This document shows positions 17,382 to 25,905 of a stretch of 64,000 nucleotides of DNA, piece after piece. The stretch is from Aciduliprofundum sp. MAR08-339 (GTDB lineage: Archaea; Thermoplasmatota; Thermoplasmata; Thermoplasmatales; Aciduliprofundaceae), in the NCBI RefSeq assembly GCF_000327505.1, contig NC_019942.1, positions 1,364,001 through 1,428,000 of the forward strand. The letters are read 5' to 3'. Both the position numbers and the translations under genes were made by a program. Below the pieces are notes generated by a model. It saw only the letters and a list, made by a program, of their open reading frames with translations, was not told where the DNA came from and did not search any database. Each line of letters begins with the position of its first letter. The stretch's first letter is position 1.

Positions 17382-18742
17382 TCTTTTCCACCTCCTATGT
17401 ATTGGTTCCACAAATTGGAAATAAATTCGTTCTTTATTATTAAGAATTCCCTCATTGGAAGAGTACTTATTTGAGATGGTAGCGATACTCTTATGCCTTC
17501 CCTTTCAAGCCTAGGCAAATAGTTCAAGAGAGCAGAGACAAATCCTGGAGGCAAATCTTCGGATTTTATGTCCATAATTATTCTTTTCAGCAAGCTTTTT
17601 TGCGTATCTCCTTTTTTAGATAGTTGTCCTATTGTAAATGCTATAGCACGCATTTGTTTTCTTAAACTTTCAAATTCTTCCCTCATACTATCACCTCCCA
17701 ACATTTTATGTTGCACGTAATCCACAAATAAAACAGGACCAAAACGATGAGCTTTATTTTCTCTTTTTGCTCTAAACTCTAAGGATATCTTTTCACTTAG
17801 TATTTCCGATAATTTTTCTACGTTCAGATAACCTTCTATTAGAAGAGAGTATGAGAAAGATGCGAGGTCTGAGTAATAGGACTCATTAACATTCTGATTA
17901 GCCAACCTAGGAGGATTAAGCGTGCTTAGAAAAACCCAAAACTTTGCATTTAAATCTTTGGCGTAATCCTCATCTTTTTCAAAAAATAGCTTATACAAAC
18001 GGCCTATATTTACTGTAGGATGATAAATAACATTCCATTTGTTGCCACCGCTATTTTTAAGCAGAATGATTTCTACATCTAAATCCATAATATCTGGAGT
18101 TTTTCCTTCTAAACTCAATATCTCAAACAGAGCAGAGAACAAGATTAAAAGGGCAAAATATGATGATGATGGAGAGTATGGAATAAAATAAGATCTTTCA
18201 CTTTCACCAATATTAGCAGCCAACTTGCCTTTGCTTAATTCAAAATGATATTTTCCTCCCTTTACAACAAAATTATCTCTAAGTGTCTCTATCATTATAT
18301 CATCGTCAGACCTAATGGCAACAATGCTTCTTCTCTTATTATCCCTCAAATCCAAATAATAGAAAGATAAAATCCATTTGAGAATCTCTTTTCTTCTCGA
18401 ATTGTCTATAAAGGAATAATCAGTAGTGTGGTAGTTAGGAGCTTCCTTTCTTTTTAATACGGTGGGCATGTGAGACGAACTTATATCCTTAGAGAGTAAG
18501 TAATCTATAATCACTTCAATACTCTTGTCTTTTGTGTTAGCACCTTTAAATTTTGTTGTCAAATTAGGAATTGCCCCCCCTAAAATAGCATTAAGAAAAC
18601 CGTCAAAATCCACCGGAATCTTTCTCTTCTTGCCTCCTGATGACTCAAAACCCACATACCAAATCCTTTTTTCTAACAGATCCTTGACCTCTTGCAGATT
18701 TTCCTTTTGCGTTTCATCAACGTAGGTGGATCTCTCTGTCAT
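17378..18742 (-). CDS. cas8: Cascade large subunit Cas8, main frame (lacks the usual N-terminus)
   Basis: Position between cas6 and cas7 and size (454 residues) point to the large subunit that recognises the PAM. The sequence is divergent, and I can name only general features: helical stretches, a C-terminal small-subunit-like helical region from about 330, and no zinc cysteines. The expected N-terminal strand/turn with FVDAG is not in this frame but in an overlapping short frame just upstream (18739-18861). The start here is ATG 18742, after GGTGGTG, overlapping that frame's stop as ATGA. It may be made as two chains, by frameshifting, or be a damaged gene. Confidence 0.8.
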   Translation of the reverse strand: MTERSTYVDETQKENLQEVKDLLEKRIWYVGFESSGGKKRKIPVDFDGFLNAILGGAIPNLTTKFKGANTKDKSIEVIIDYLLSKDISSSHMPTVLKRKEAPNYHTTDYSFIDNSRRKEILKWILSFYYLDLRDNKRRSIVAIRSDDDIMIETLRDNFVVKGGKYHFELSKGKLAANIGESERSYFIPYSPSSSYFALLILFSALFEILSLEGKTPDIMDLDVEIILLKNSGGNKWNVIYHPTVNIGRLYKLFFEKDEDYAKDLNAKFWVFLSTLNPPRLANQNVNESYYSDLASFSYSLLIEGYLNVEKLSEILSEKISLEFRAKRENKAHRFGPVLFVDYVQHKMLGGDSMREEFESLRKQMRAIAFTIGQLSKKGDTQKSLLKRIIMDIKSEDLPPGFVSALLNYLPRLEREGIRVSLPSQISTLPMREFLIIKNEFISNLWNQYIGGGKE

Positions 18743-18861
18743 CTTTTCACCACCCCCTCCAACCCAAAAATCCCAGCATCCACGAACCAGTTTCTCGTGA
18801 ACTCCAATGATGGGGAAAAATTGAGATGCGCTGGAGATCCGAGCACCTTGCTCTCAATCAC
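18739..18861 (-). CDS. Short frame with the N-terminal Cas8/Cst1 motif
   Basis: A 40-codon frame from GTG 18861 to TGA 18739 encodes a peptide with LNFSPSLEFTRNWFVDAG near its middle. As I recall, Cst1-type Cas8 proteins open with a sequence like FTGNPFVDAG, so this looks like the missing start of cas8. Its stop overlaps the ATG of the main cas8 frame. A single -1 shift at the A-run in GAAAAG would fuse the two. The frame is open further upstream towards cas6, with a TTTAAATA element about 20 bases before the GTG. It could be a separate small protein, the product of a programmed shift, or the result of a mutation or sequence error. Confidence 0.6.
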   Translation of the reverse strand: MIESKVLGSPAHLNFSPSLEFTRNWFVDAGIFGLEGVVKR

Positions 18862-18887
18862 GATTGAATTGAACTTATTTAAAGTAT

Positions 18888-19637
18888 TTAATCTTTTGCA
18901 CGTAATATTCTTGAGGGTTTTTTAACGATCTCAACACATCCAAATCCCTGGCCTGTACGCTCGCCGAATCCGGATTGATACCCTATTTTTATCAATTTTG
19001 TGGGAGCAGAGATCTCAAATACGACCTTTGAACCTCGCACGTAGCCACCGGCAATCTTATACCTCTTTGGTTTCTTTGACTCCAGAACCCTTATTTTCAT
19101 CGAACCATAATACTCCTCCCCATCAAACAGCATAAGTCTTCGTTTGATATTTTTTTCCAGATAGACATACCACTCAACCTCGTTGGGATACAGAAACCAG
19201 TGTCTATACCTGCCATTTTTATCCCTCACAGGCTTGGAAACCACAATGGGTGATATTGTTTTGAACACCATTTTCTTGGAAAATTCAGGCTCCTCAAGAA
19301 CCTCTATGGATGTTATTGGAAAGGATACGTCCTTTATTTTTAACTCACCCTCCATAAGGGCTCCTTTAACCACTGCCTCAACAACATCGTTGAAGCATGA
19401 AGAGAATATGAGAGAGCCCAATGATTCTTTAATTTGAAGCAAATTATCAATCTGTCTAGCTCCAACCTTGATCTCAGAGAATGTAAAGGGTTTGAGATCC
19501 TTTGAATAATGGTACCTTGTTGCAAGTTCCTCGTTGCCCATTCGCATCCAAGAGTAGACGGCGGAGAATAGGTAGTAATGGTAGTCTATGGGAATGATCT
19601 TATCGGCCATCTCTCCAAACTCTATCCTGATACGCAC
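18888..19637 (-). CDS. cas6: crRNA-processing endonuclease Cas6
   Basis: Cuts the pre-crRNA within each repeat to leave the 8-base handle. The 249-residue RAMP protein begins VRIRIEF (first strand) and ends with the family's glycine-rich loop, GYQSGFGERTGQGFG, near residues 218-232. I chose GTG 19637 because it starts exactly at the conserved first strand and lies 25 bases from a good TATA (TTATATA, 19659-19665). The frame is open to ATG 19736, which would add 33 atypical residues. This is the first gene of the cas operon. Confidence 0.9.
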   Translation of the reverse strand: MRIRIEFGEMADKIIPIDYHYYLFSAVYSWMRMGNEELATRYHYSKDLKPFTFSEIKVGARQIDNLLQIKESLGSLIFSSCFNDVVEAVVKGALMEGELKIKDVSFPITSIEVLEEPEFSKKMVFKTISPIVVSKPVRDKNGRYRHWFLYPNEVEWYVYLEKNIKRRLMLFDGEEYYGSMKIRVLESKKPKRYKIAGGYVRGSKVVFEISAPTKLIKIGYQSGFGERTGQGFGCVEIVKKPSRILRAKD

Positions 19638-20009
19638 AGGTATGAAGGGTTTTGAGAGTATATAATCGTTTTCACAGAGCATACCCCTTTGATCCTGCCC
19701 ATCAGAAATTGGGGGAAAATGCATGTGTGAATTCACACAACTTAACAGGCACAGGTTCCACTAAGCTTTACCTCATATACGATCATAACCAAGCCCATCC
19801 TCACAAGCAAGGAGTTTTTAAAATGAGTTCTGAAATACCCGATTCTTCTGTACAATGAAAATATGCACGCACTCAGGAGACTGTACATAATGGGAGTTTA
19901 TTGAGAAAAATATAGCAAGATGAAAGGCTCACTACTGCTCCGTAATACGTGTGAGGTTACCAAATACAGAGTTACTGTTATACCAGGGATATCGATGTGT
20001 ACCGGATAA
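19638..20009. other. Spacer between the cas operon and the next gene
   Basis: Apart from the cas6 TATA box I see no gene here. Frames in it are short, lack ribosome sites and have no recognisable motif. The part near 19737-19860 has mixed composition, and 19860-20009 holds the end of the convergent neighbourhood. It marks the right-hand border of the A/T-rich defence region: composition returns to that of the rest of the window after 20.0 kb. Confidence 0.4.
19659..19665 (-). promoter_or_regulatory. TATA box of the cas operon
   Basis: On the minus strand this reads TTATATA, preceded by an A/C-rich stretch, and is centred 25 bases from the proposed GTG start of cas6. It would drive a leaderless cas6-cas8-cas7-cas5-cas3 transcript. 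Confidence 0.55.
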
Positions 20010-20714
20010 CTATACCTTACCTTTGAGCAGAATGCTCTTAAGTCTCTCCAAGTAATCCCTTCTCTCCACCAGATTTTCAAGTTTTCTAACAACGCGATCC
20101 ACAGGATACTTTATTCTTCTCAAATGAAACTCGCCATCGTATATGCCGTAGGAGGCCCGGGGATCACCATCCCTGGGCTGTCCCACCGATCCGGGATTGA
20201 AATACTCCACGTTCTCTTTTATTCCCCTAACAGGGAAGTGTGTGTGGCCAAAGAGAAGAATGTCCGTATGGATCATGCCCCCAATCTCGTTGCGCATGCA
20301 TTCGGGCATGAAATCGAACATATACCCGTACAAAGGATCAGCCGGGCATCCGTGTACAAAATAAAAATCCCGTGCATCCATCCTGATCTCCCGGTACAGA
20401 GGAATGCTTTTCAGAAACTCCAGATCCTCCTTGGTGAGCAGTTTTTGGGTGATATTCTCCCTTGTGTAAACGCTCAGATCATGGGTTTTCTCGCCGCAGC
20501 CACAATCAACGCCGTGGGCATTGGCATAGTCGTGGTTGCCCATCACCCATACCTCGGGTCTGAGATCCCTGAGCGTGTCAAGCACCATATGCGGCTCTGG
20601 ACCGTAGTCCGTGAGATCTCCCAGAAACCAGACTGCGTCGTATCTCTCACTATCCAGAATCGTTTTGAGGGCATCCAGATTTCCGTGTATGTCGCTGAGT
20701 ATTAGGATTCGCAT
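20010..20714 (-). CDS. Calcineurin-type metallophosphoesterase (YfcE/MJ0936-like)
   Basis: A 234-residue metal-dependent phosphodiesterase/phosphatase. All signature blocks are present: DIHGN at residues 8-12, GDLTDYG near 32, GNHDY near 60, a histidine in FVHGCPADP near 120 and GHTHFP near 157. Family members hydrolyse phosphodiesters such as cyclic nucleotides or nucleotide cofactors; the substrate here is unknown. The protein has an extra ~25 C-terminal residues rich in Arg/Leu. It follows an unknown gene on the same strand with one base between stop and start, so the two form an operon. Confidence 0.88.
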   Translation of the reverse strand: MRILILSDIHGNLDALKTILDSERYDAVWFLGDLTDYGPEPHMVLDTLRDLRPEVWVMGNHDYANAHGVDCGCGEKTHDLSVYTRENITQKLLTKEDLEFLKSIPLYREIRMDARDFYFVHGCPADPLYGYMFDFMPECMRNEIGGMIHTDILLFGHTHFPVRGIKENVEYFNPGSVGQPRDGDPRASYGIYDGEFHLRRIKYPVDRVVRKLENLVERRDYLERLKSILLKGKV

Positions 20715-20715
20715 C

Positions 20716-21321
20716 TCACTCCTCCTCGAATTTTATGATCCTTCCCTTCAATCCCTGATTGAATATGCGGGTGTGCCTGAATGATATGGGGTATTCCTCC
20801 ACAACTTCACTGTATATCTCATTCTCAAGGATGTACACATCGCGCAATTCAACAAGACCTTCGTCAAAATTCGCCGTATAAGCCATCAGTCTCTTATCCG
20901 CTAGGTAGTTGCGTATTTTCTCATCCTCGCGCAGAGCATCAAGCCCAACCTTCTTGAATGTGTAGAGGTGGAAGAGATAATCTGCATCAATCTCCCTATC
21001 TGCAAGGGCGGAGAACAGGGTATGCAGAGTGCTGCGAAGAGAGTCAAATTCCTTTGAACCTCCAACGAAAACCGCAACAAGATTTGGTCCGTACTCGGCA
21101 ATTTCATTGGCCACCGTGTCAATATCCTCCATGGCAAAGTACCTGCACTCACCTCCCGTGGCGGATATGTAGGCCGATTCCATGGAGGAGGCTATGGCTG
21201 TGCAAAGAATGTTCTTCATTCCCACAAATGCGATCCTGCTGTATCCAAAAAGTGCTCTGTAGCCAACAACCTGACCTGTCAAGATTCTCAACTCCACTAT
21301 TTCTTCAAATTTCAAGGGCAT
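20716..21321 (-). CDS. Conserved-looking protein of unknown function
   Basis: I do not recognise the 201-residue product. It reads as an alpha/beta protein: strands at the start (IVELRILTGQVVGYRALFG, RIAFVGM), a central NLVAVFVGGSKEFDSL that looks like a strand-turn-helix, and a C-terminal beta-rich part with VVEEYPISFRHTRIFNQ. No membrane segments or metal motifs are visible. It sits immediately upstream of the phosphoesterase in a two-gene operon. The divergent neighbour is a HAD phosphatase, which may hint at a shared phosphate-ester theme, but nothing specific can be claimed. Confidence 0.65.
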   Translation of the reverse strand: MPLKFEEIVELRILTGQVVGYRALFGYSRIAFVGMKNILCTAIASSMESAYISATGGECRYFAMEDIDTVANEIAEYGPNLVAVFVGGSKEFDSLRSTLHTLFSALADREIDADYLFHLYTFKKVGLDALREDEKIRNYLADKRLMAYTANFDEGLVELRDVYILENEIYSEVVEEYPISFRHTRIFNQGLKGRIIKFEEE

Positions 21322-21407
21322 ATTATCACCACAGAGGCATGGCAGTAATTGGATTTATTTCTTTTCATAAATGCCAAGTATTTAATCCCAATTTGCCATC
21401 ACCAAAT

Positions 21408-22166
21408 ATGCAATTCATCATTGATATGGACGGTGTGCTTTACAGGGGTAACAAAAAAATTGAGGGTGCAGACAGGTTTATCCAGTTTCTGCAGGAGAAC
21501 AACATTCCATTCATTCTTGCCACCAATAATTCCACGAAAACGAGAAAAATGTTCTCGGAAAAACTTGAAAAAATGGGAATGCATGTTGAACCGGAGAGGA
21601 TAATAACATCCTCATACGTAACCGCCGAGATTCTGAGAGGAGAGAGGAAAAAATCCAGGGCATTCGTAATAGGTGGCGCCGGGATATACGACGAACTTGA
21701 GAGAATTGGCTGGAAAATCGTGGAGATGAAGGAATGGAGAGAGGCGGAGTACGTGATAGTGGGTATGGATCTTGAATTGACCTATGAGAAATTAAAATAC
21801 GGATGTCTAGCAATAAACAACGGTGCAAGGTTTGTAGCAACCAATGATGATAAAAATTTTCCATCGGAGGAAGGCCTGATTCCGGGGGCGGGAAGCATGG
21901 TTGCTGCCCTTGAGACGGCCACAGGCAAAAAAGCCAAGGTGATGGGCAAGCCCAACGATCCCTACGTGAGGATAATAAAGAAGGTACTCCCAAGTGGAGA
22001 TTACTATGTGGTTGGCGATAGGGTAGAGACGGACATGCTTCTCGCCGAAAAATTAGGTGCAAAGAAAATTCTCGTGCTCAGTGGAGTGAGCAGGGAAGGC
22101 AGGGCGGATATGGTGGTAGAGAGCGTTGCTGAGTTACCAGATATCCTCAGCGGGTATCTCTCCTGA
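21408..22166 (+). CDS. HAD-superfamily phosphatase, NagD-like
   Basis: A 252-residue phosphatase of the NagD/p-nitrophenylphosphatase branch. Motif I is DMDGVLYRG at residues 6-14, motif II is LATNNST near 44, the cap region follows, and motif IV appears as GDRVETDM near 203, with KPND before it as motif III. Members act on small phosphate esters such as UMP, sugar phosphates or 2-phosphoglycolate; the substrate cannot be told here. A longer frame begins at 20958, but ATG 21408 fits the family and is 26 bases from a TATA (TATTTAAT near 21379). The 3' end overlaps the convergent FAH gene by 20 bases. Confidence 0.9.
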   Translation: MQFIIDMDGVLYRGNKKIEGADRFIQFLQENNIPFILATNNSTKTRKMFSEKLEKMGMHVEPERIITSSYVTAEILRGERKKSRAFVIGGAGIYDELERIGWKIVEMKEWREAEYVIVGMDLELTYEKLKYGCLAINNGARFVATNDDKNFPSEEGLIPGAGSMVAALETATGKKAKVMGKPNDPYVRIIKKVLPSGDYYVVGDRVETDMLLAEKLGAKKILVLSGVSREGRADMVVESVAELPDILSGYLS

Positions 22167-22815
22167 CCCTCTCCCTGAGCACGCCAATTCCCTCAATCCA
22201 CGCCTCAATCACATCCCCATCCTTTATCTCACCCACACCCTCGGGAGTGCCTGTGGCAATTATATCCCCGGGCTCAAGGGTCATTATTTTGGAGATGTAA
22301 GAAATGACCTCTGGCACCTTGAATATCATATCCTCAGTGCTTCCCTTCTGCCGGATCTCTCCGTTCACCTTAAGGCCGATTTCAAGGTGATGTGGATCGA
22401 TTGACTCCGCGGGAACTATCCTGGGTCCGATGGGGGCAAATGTATCAAATCCCTTGGCAACGCTCCAAGGTAGCCCTTTTTTCTTTGCCTCTGCCTGCAG
22501 ATCTCTTGCAGTTATGTCAAGCAAGATTGTGTAACCGAGCACATGAGAGGTGGCGTCTTTTACCCCTATGTTTTTACCTCCTTTACCAATAACCACAGCA
22601 AGTTCGACCTCGTGGTGAACCGTTTTGCTCGGAGGGGGCAGAAGAATGATAGAATCTGGGCCGACAAGCGAGGATGGTGGTTTCAAAAATATAACGGGCT
22701 CCTTTGGCACCTCACTCTTCATCTCCCTCGCATGCTTAACATAATTCCTGCCAAGGCATAAAATCTTTGATGGCTTAACTCGGTACTCTCCATCCATAAA
22801 GGGTAATTTCAGCAT
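22147..22815 (-). CDS. Fumarylacetoacetate hydrolase family protein
   Basis: A 222-residue single-domain FAH fold enzyme. The metal site is visible as HEVELAVVIG (the E-x-E pair) plus a downstream Asp in YTILLDITARD; SVAKGFDTFAPIGP and GDIIATGTPEGVG are family signatures. Relatives decarboxylate oxaloacetate or hydrate/hydrolyse C-C bonds in 2-oxo acids; the substrate here is not determined. ATG 22815 is chosen over 22833 because it gives the family start and lies 27 bases from an A/T element (GATTTATT). It is convergent with the HAD gene. Confidence 0.9.
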   Translation of the reverse strand: MLKLPFMDGEYRVKPSKILCLGRNYVKHAREMKSEVPKEPVIFLKPPSSLVGPDSIILLPPPSKTVHHEVELAVVIGKGGKNIGVKDATSHVLGYTILLDITARDLQAEAKKKGLPWSVAKGFDTFAPIGPRIVPAESIDPHHLEIGLKVNGEIRQKGSTEDMIFKVPEVISYISKIMTLEPGDIIATGTPEGVGEIKDGDVIEAWIEGIGVLRERVRRDTR

Positions 22816-22889
22816 GGGGTGAGAATGATTCAAAAGAATAAATCATTTTCCACAAAAAGTTTAATATAAATCCAAGTTCATTAAGATTT

Positions 22890-24071
22890 GTGACCACCCT
22901 CATTTTATGTGTGGACAGGGACGATGACCTTGGGCGCAAGGCAGGGGTGAAGGGGCCGGTTATTGGAAGAAATAAGAATTTGCATGCGGCCACTGCTCTG
23001 GCCCTTGCAGACCCGGAGGATTCTGATGCAAATTCAATTTTTGCCGCCGTTTCCCTTTACGATAGGCTCAAGAAGGAGGGAAAGGATGTTGAGGTTGCAA
23101 CTCTCACGGGGCATGAGGATGTGGGCCTTAAAAGTGATGAAATCATAGCAAAACAACTTGATAAGGTACTCAAGAAGGTCAAGCCCGAAAACGCCATATT
23201 TGTGAGCGATGGAAGTGAGGACGAGTACATAATTCCCCTCATAACATCAAAGGTACCCATTACGCACATGAGGAAGGTCATAGTAAGGCAATCAAAGAAC
23301 ATAGAAAGCACCTACTATTTCATAGTTAAGGCCATGAAAGATAAGAAGATTGCCAAGAAGATTCTAGTTCCCGTGGCCCTTATTTTTCTGGCGTATGCCG
23401 TGGCAGCAATTCTTATAGCATTCATAAGAGCCATATTTCCAGGATGGAACCTCATGAGCCCGGGCACCCTGGCACTCACGGTGATAACTCTAACCCTCGG
23501 GCTTTACTTCCTAGACAGAGTTTACAGCATAAGGAAGAAAACCAAACAAATCATAGCACATATTCGTGCCTCAATGGCCCAGGCAAAGATAACAATTGTC
23601 GCAGATACTCTGGCAATTCTGGTGTTCCTTGTGGGTCTCGATTTCGGCTACAACGATGCCGTAAATGGAAAGGATTTCATAGTCCAGATAATACTTTTCC
23701 TGCACACATTCATAGTTTGGTTTGTGTTCTCGGTTTTAATAAGGGAGGGGGGCAAGACATTCGATATATGGGTACACAAAGGCACATACACAAAATCGTT
23801 CTGGATCGCCTTGCTCTCCACCATAGCAATGGGCGTGATCATATACTCAGCCCTTGATTATCTTCTAATCATTCTGAAGGCAAAGAGCGAATCATCCATT
23901 GTACCCATAACCGTTATGGCCGTGAGTGGAGTCATTCTAGCAATAACAGCAGCGTTCCTTCAAAGGCAGTTGAAGGAAGAGGGTTTAATTGAAGAAGAAG
24001 AAAAAAAGCAGGATAAGGAGAAAGAGGAAGATGTACTGGAGGAACTGGAGGAGGTTGTACAGGGAGATTGA
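22890..24071 (+). CDS. DUF373 membrane protein
   Basis: A 393-residue archaeal protein of the DUF373 family. The soluble first half (LILCVDRDDDLGRKAGVKGPVIGR) is very characteristic and includes DPEDSDANSIFAA and VSDGSEDE..IIPLITSKVPI. The second half has about six hydrophobic segments between residues 155 and 365, followed by a Lys/Glu tail. The function is unknown. The start is GTG 22890, 25 bases from TTTAATATAAAT, so the mRNA is probably leaderless. Its 3' end overlaps the next gene by about 40 bases, pointing to co-transcription with the pterin enzyme. Confidence 0.9.
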   Translation: MTTLILCVDRDDDLGRKAGVKGPVIGRNKNLHAATALALADPEDSDANSIFAAVSLYDRLKKEGKDVEVATLTGHEDVGLKSDEIIAKQLDKVLKKVKPENAIFVSDGSEDEYIIPLITSKVPITHMRKVIVRQSKNIESTYYFIVKAMKDKKIAKKILVPVALIFLAYAVAAILIAFIRAIFPGWNLMSPGTLALTVITLTLGLYFLDRVYSIRKKTKQIIAHIRASMAQAKITIVADTLAILVFLVGLDFGYNDAVNGKDFIVQIILFLHTFIVWFVFSVLIREGGKTFDIWVHKGTYTKSFWIALLSTIAMGVIIYSALDYLLIILKAKSESSIVPITVMAVSGVILAITAAFLQRQLKEEGLIEEEEKKQDKEKEEDVLEELEEVVQGD

Positions 24072-24693
24072 AGTAGATTTTAATTTTTCTTACGAAAAAG
24101 AAATTCGAGCAAGGAACACGCTATCTAAAATTCTTGGAGATAGGCATCTTGAGGAGAACGAAATAAAAAATATTTTGGGCGATGAGGTTTACATCACGGG
24201 ATTCTCCCCCTCTTTAGAAAGAGAGATTGAACTTATACCCGATGGAGCATGCATAATAGCTGCAGATGATTCTGCATCTGTGCTTCATGAATTTGGCATC
24301 GAACCAGGGATCGTGATCACGGATCTGGACGGAGATGTTTCAAAATTACTGGAACTAAGAAACTCGGTGTTTGGAATCCATGCCCATGGGGACAATATGC
24401 ACCTTCTGAACTACGCTGACTTCTTTCAGAAAAGATTTGGTACCACCCAGATTGAGCCCATTGCAAATGTGTACAATTTTGGGGGATTCACAGATGGGGA
24501 TAGGGCAGTATTTCTAGCCTGGCATTTTGGAGCAAAAATTCACCTTGTTGGGTTTGATTTTGAGCATCCGCGGATAAAGGAGGGAAAGAACATAGTTATG
24601 AAGAGAAAAAAACTCAGATGGGCGAGGTATCTAATTGATTACGCTTCAAATTCAGGGGCGACAATAATCTGGGAAAGTTTAAATTCAAAATGA
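24031..24693 (+). CDS. MptE-like 6-hydroxymethyl-7,8-dihydropterin pyrophosphokinase (DUF115)
   Basis: Members of this family, first defined as MptE in methanogens, activate 6-hydroxymethyl-dihydropterin with ATP for folate-like cofactor synthesis. The roughly 220-residue protein has the DUF115 pattern: ITGFSPSLERE, IIAADDSASVL, PGIVITDLDGD near residue 105, IHAHGDN, a GGFTDGDRAVFLA stretch and LVGFDFEHPR. The start is uncertain: ATG 24031 lies within the end of DUF373, behind AAGGAGAAAGAGG; a TTG at 24054 is also possible. A tetrahydropterin pathway fits an anaerobic archaeon, but the exact pterin is not shown. Confidence 0.85.
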   Translation: MYWRNWRRLYREIEVDFNFSYEKEIRARNTLSKILGDRHLEENEIKNILGDEVYITGFSPSLEREIELIPDGACIIAADDSASVLHEFGIEPGIVITDLDGDVSKLLELRNSVFGIHAHGDNMHLLNYADFFQKRFGTTQIEPIANVYNFGGFTDGDRAVFLAWHFGAKIHLVGFDFEHPRIKEGKNIVMKRKKLRWARYLIDYASNSGATIIWESLNSK

Positions 24694-24708
24694 ATATTGT
24701 GAGTTGAG

Positions 24709-25131
24709 ATGATAATACTCAATCCAAAGATTGCCACAATTCTCAGCGCCGTTTTGCTTATCTACATAGGTATAGTGGTGGAGAAGTACTATGTGAGTTG
24801 GAGCAGCGTTTACGCCAACACCCTGAGTTTTCTGATACTCCTCGGCTCAATTGACATAAATCAGTACGTTTTTCTATTCCTGCTTGCATACACTATCCTT
24901 GGGTATGTATCCGTCAAACTCAGATGGAAACGCATATTTCCACTGTTTGGGTGTAAAACTTATGGTTCTCTCGTGCTTGTGCTGACCCTGGGATCGGAAG
25001 GTTATTTATTCGGTATATACACAATCACATCGGTGCTCATATCATGGATCATAGTGGCAACTCTCGTGCATCTGATCGGGTATGTGTATGTAAAGCATTC
25101 CCGAAGGTCCAGGAGGCGCCAAAGATGGTGA
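24709..25131 (+). CDS. Small membrane protein, unknown
   Basis: A 140-residue protein with four or five predicted hydrophobic helices (roughly residues 8-24, 36-50, 51-72, 82-98 and 102-127) and a very basic C-terminus (KHSRRSRRRQRW). I know no family. It begins 16 bases after the MptE-like gene and overlaps the next start by a few bases, so it belongs to the DUF373-mptE run. The positive-inside rule would put the basic tail in the cytoplasm. Confidence 0.65.
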   Translation: MIILNPKIATILSAVLLIYIGIVVEKYYVSWSSVYANTLSFLILLGSIDINQYVFLFLLAYTILGYVSVKLRWKRIFPLFGCKTYGSLVLVLTLGSEGYLFGIYTITSVLISWIIVATLVHLIGYVYVKHSRRSRRRQRW

Positions 25132-25385
25132 GAAAAACGTTGAACGAATATAAGTGGCGTAGAGACCGGGATTTCAACCTCATAGAGGTGCATTACATTG
25201 ACAGGCTGAGTTCCAGAGGATACTCCATCCTGCACGGTAGCGATATCGTGGATATGGGTGATAAATTTATATTTACCAAAAACGGAATGATACCCTACCA
25301 CAGGGTAATAAGAATCCTCTACGATGGACAGATCATCTTTGAGAGATTTCACGGGAATCGTAATAAATATAGTAAAAAACCATAG
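25125..25385 (+). CDS. MJ1316/DUF504 RNA cyclic-end recognition domain
   Basis: An 86-residue stand-alone domain of the MJ1316 (DUF504) family, proposed to recognise 2',3'-cyclic phosphate RNA ends and often linked to RNA repair or 2H phosphoesterase proteins. Visible signatures are RDRDFNLIEVHYIDR, then a G-x-x-I..GSDI..MGDKFI strand region and the closing IPYHRVIRI block. ATG 25125 is preceded by AGGAGG eight bases away; the frame extends to 25044. The last 53 bases overlap the convergent DUF2085 gene. RNA repair is family-level knowledge; the partner here is unknown. Confidence 0.85.
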   Translation: MVRKTLNEYKWRRDRDFNLIEVHYIDRLSSRGYSILHGSDIVDMGDKFIFTKNGMIPYHRVIRILYDGQIIFERFHGNRNKYSKKP

Positions 25386-25905
25386 ATGTGAAGGTACCCA
25401 CAAGCATGCCTGTTATGATTCTTATTAAATTTGTACTCTCATAGGGTGTGAGAAGCTGTAAAACACCATCAATACCCATGGGAAGTATGATCAATATGTA
25501 CAGTCCAAGTCCAACTCTGACCCTAAAAATGCTCCCAATAAATGCCCCAAATGCCAGACCCAAAAATATTCCGGTGCATCTTGCACAGAAGGGCATCTGA
25601 TTCCCGTTTATGAAGAATGAGCGATCGGCATGCTGATGGCACATGAAGTCGCCTGCAATGTAAACCGCCCGAAACAATGGATTATGGATATGAGAATTTA
25701 TATAGGGCGCGTTATCCATTACGCTTACCTTTCCATTATTTCCAAGATAGATGGAATTTGGGGGCATAAGTGCGGGAGATAAAAATAGAAGAATTGCCCA
25801 TATTAGCAACAAGATTGCCGGTATGAAAAGCAGCCAGTTTACCCTCTCATTTTTCCTGAGATCAATGGTGAAGGTTTCCAATAACCGTGCCCGGGCATCT
25901 TCCAT
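25333..25905 (-). CDS. DUF2085 membrane protein
   Basis: A 190-residue membrane protein of the DUF2085 family. The conserved motif is plain: FMCHQHADRSFFINGNQMP then FCARCTGI, i.e. a CHQ, RSF and CARCTG arrangement that could bind metal. Hydrophobic helices lie near residues 24-45, 110-130, 133-150 and 160-180. Function unknown. It overlaps the upstream pyrH gene by 44 bases on the same strand and the MJ1316-type gene convergently. Confidence 0.85.
   Translation of the reverse strand: MEDARARLLETFTIDLRKNERVNWLLFIPAILLLIWAILLFLSPALMPPNSIYLGNNGKVSVMDNAPYINSHIHNPLFRAVYIAGDFMCHQHADRSFFINGNQMPFCARCTGIFLGLAFGAFIGSIFRVRVGLGLYILIILPMGIDGVLQLLTPYESTNLIRIITGMLVGTFTSMVFYYIYYDSREISQR

Noticed and set aside
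19652-19858. Possible 68-codon gene right of the cas operon
   Set aside because: No ribosome site or family, overlaps the cas6 promoter, and codon use is irregular.
20124-20705. 193-codon frame opposite the metallophosphoesterase
   Set aside because: The minus-strand frame has all five metallophosphoesterase motifs, so this is a shadow.
22147-22166. Overlap of HAD and FAH genes as a sign of frameshift
   Set aside because: Both proteins have normal family C-termini; a 20-base convergent overlap is ordinary in this compact genome.
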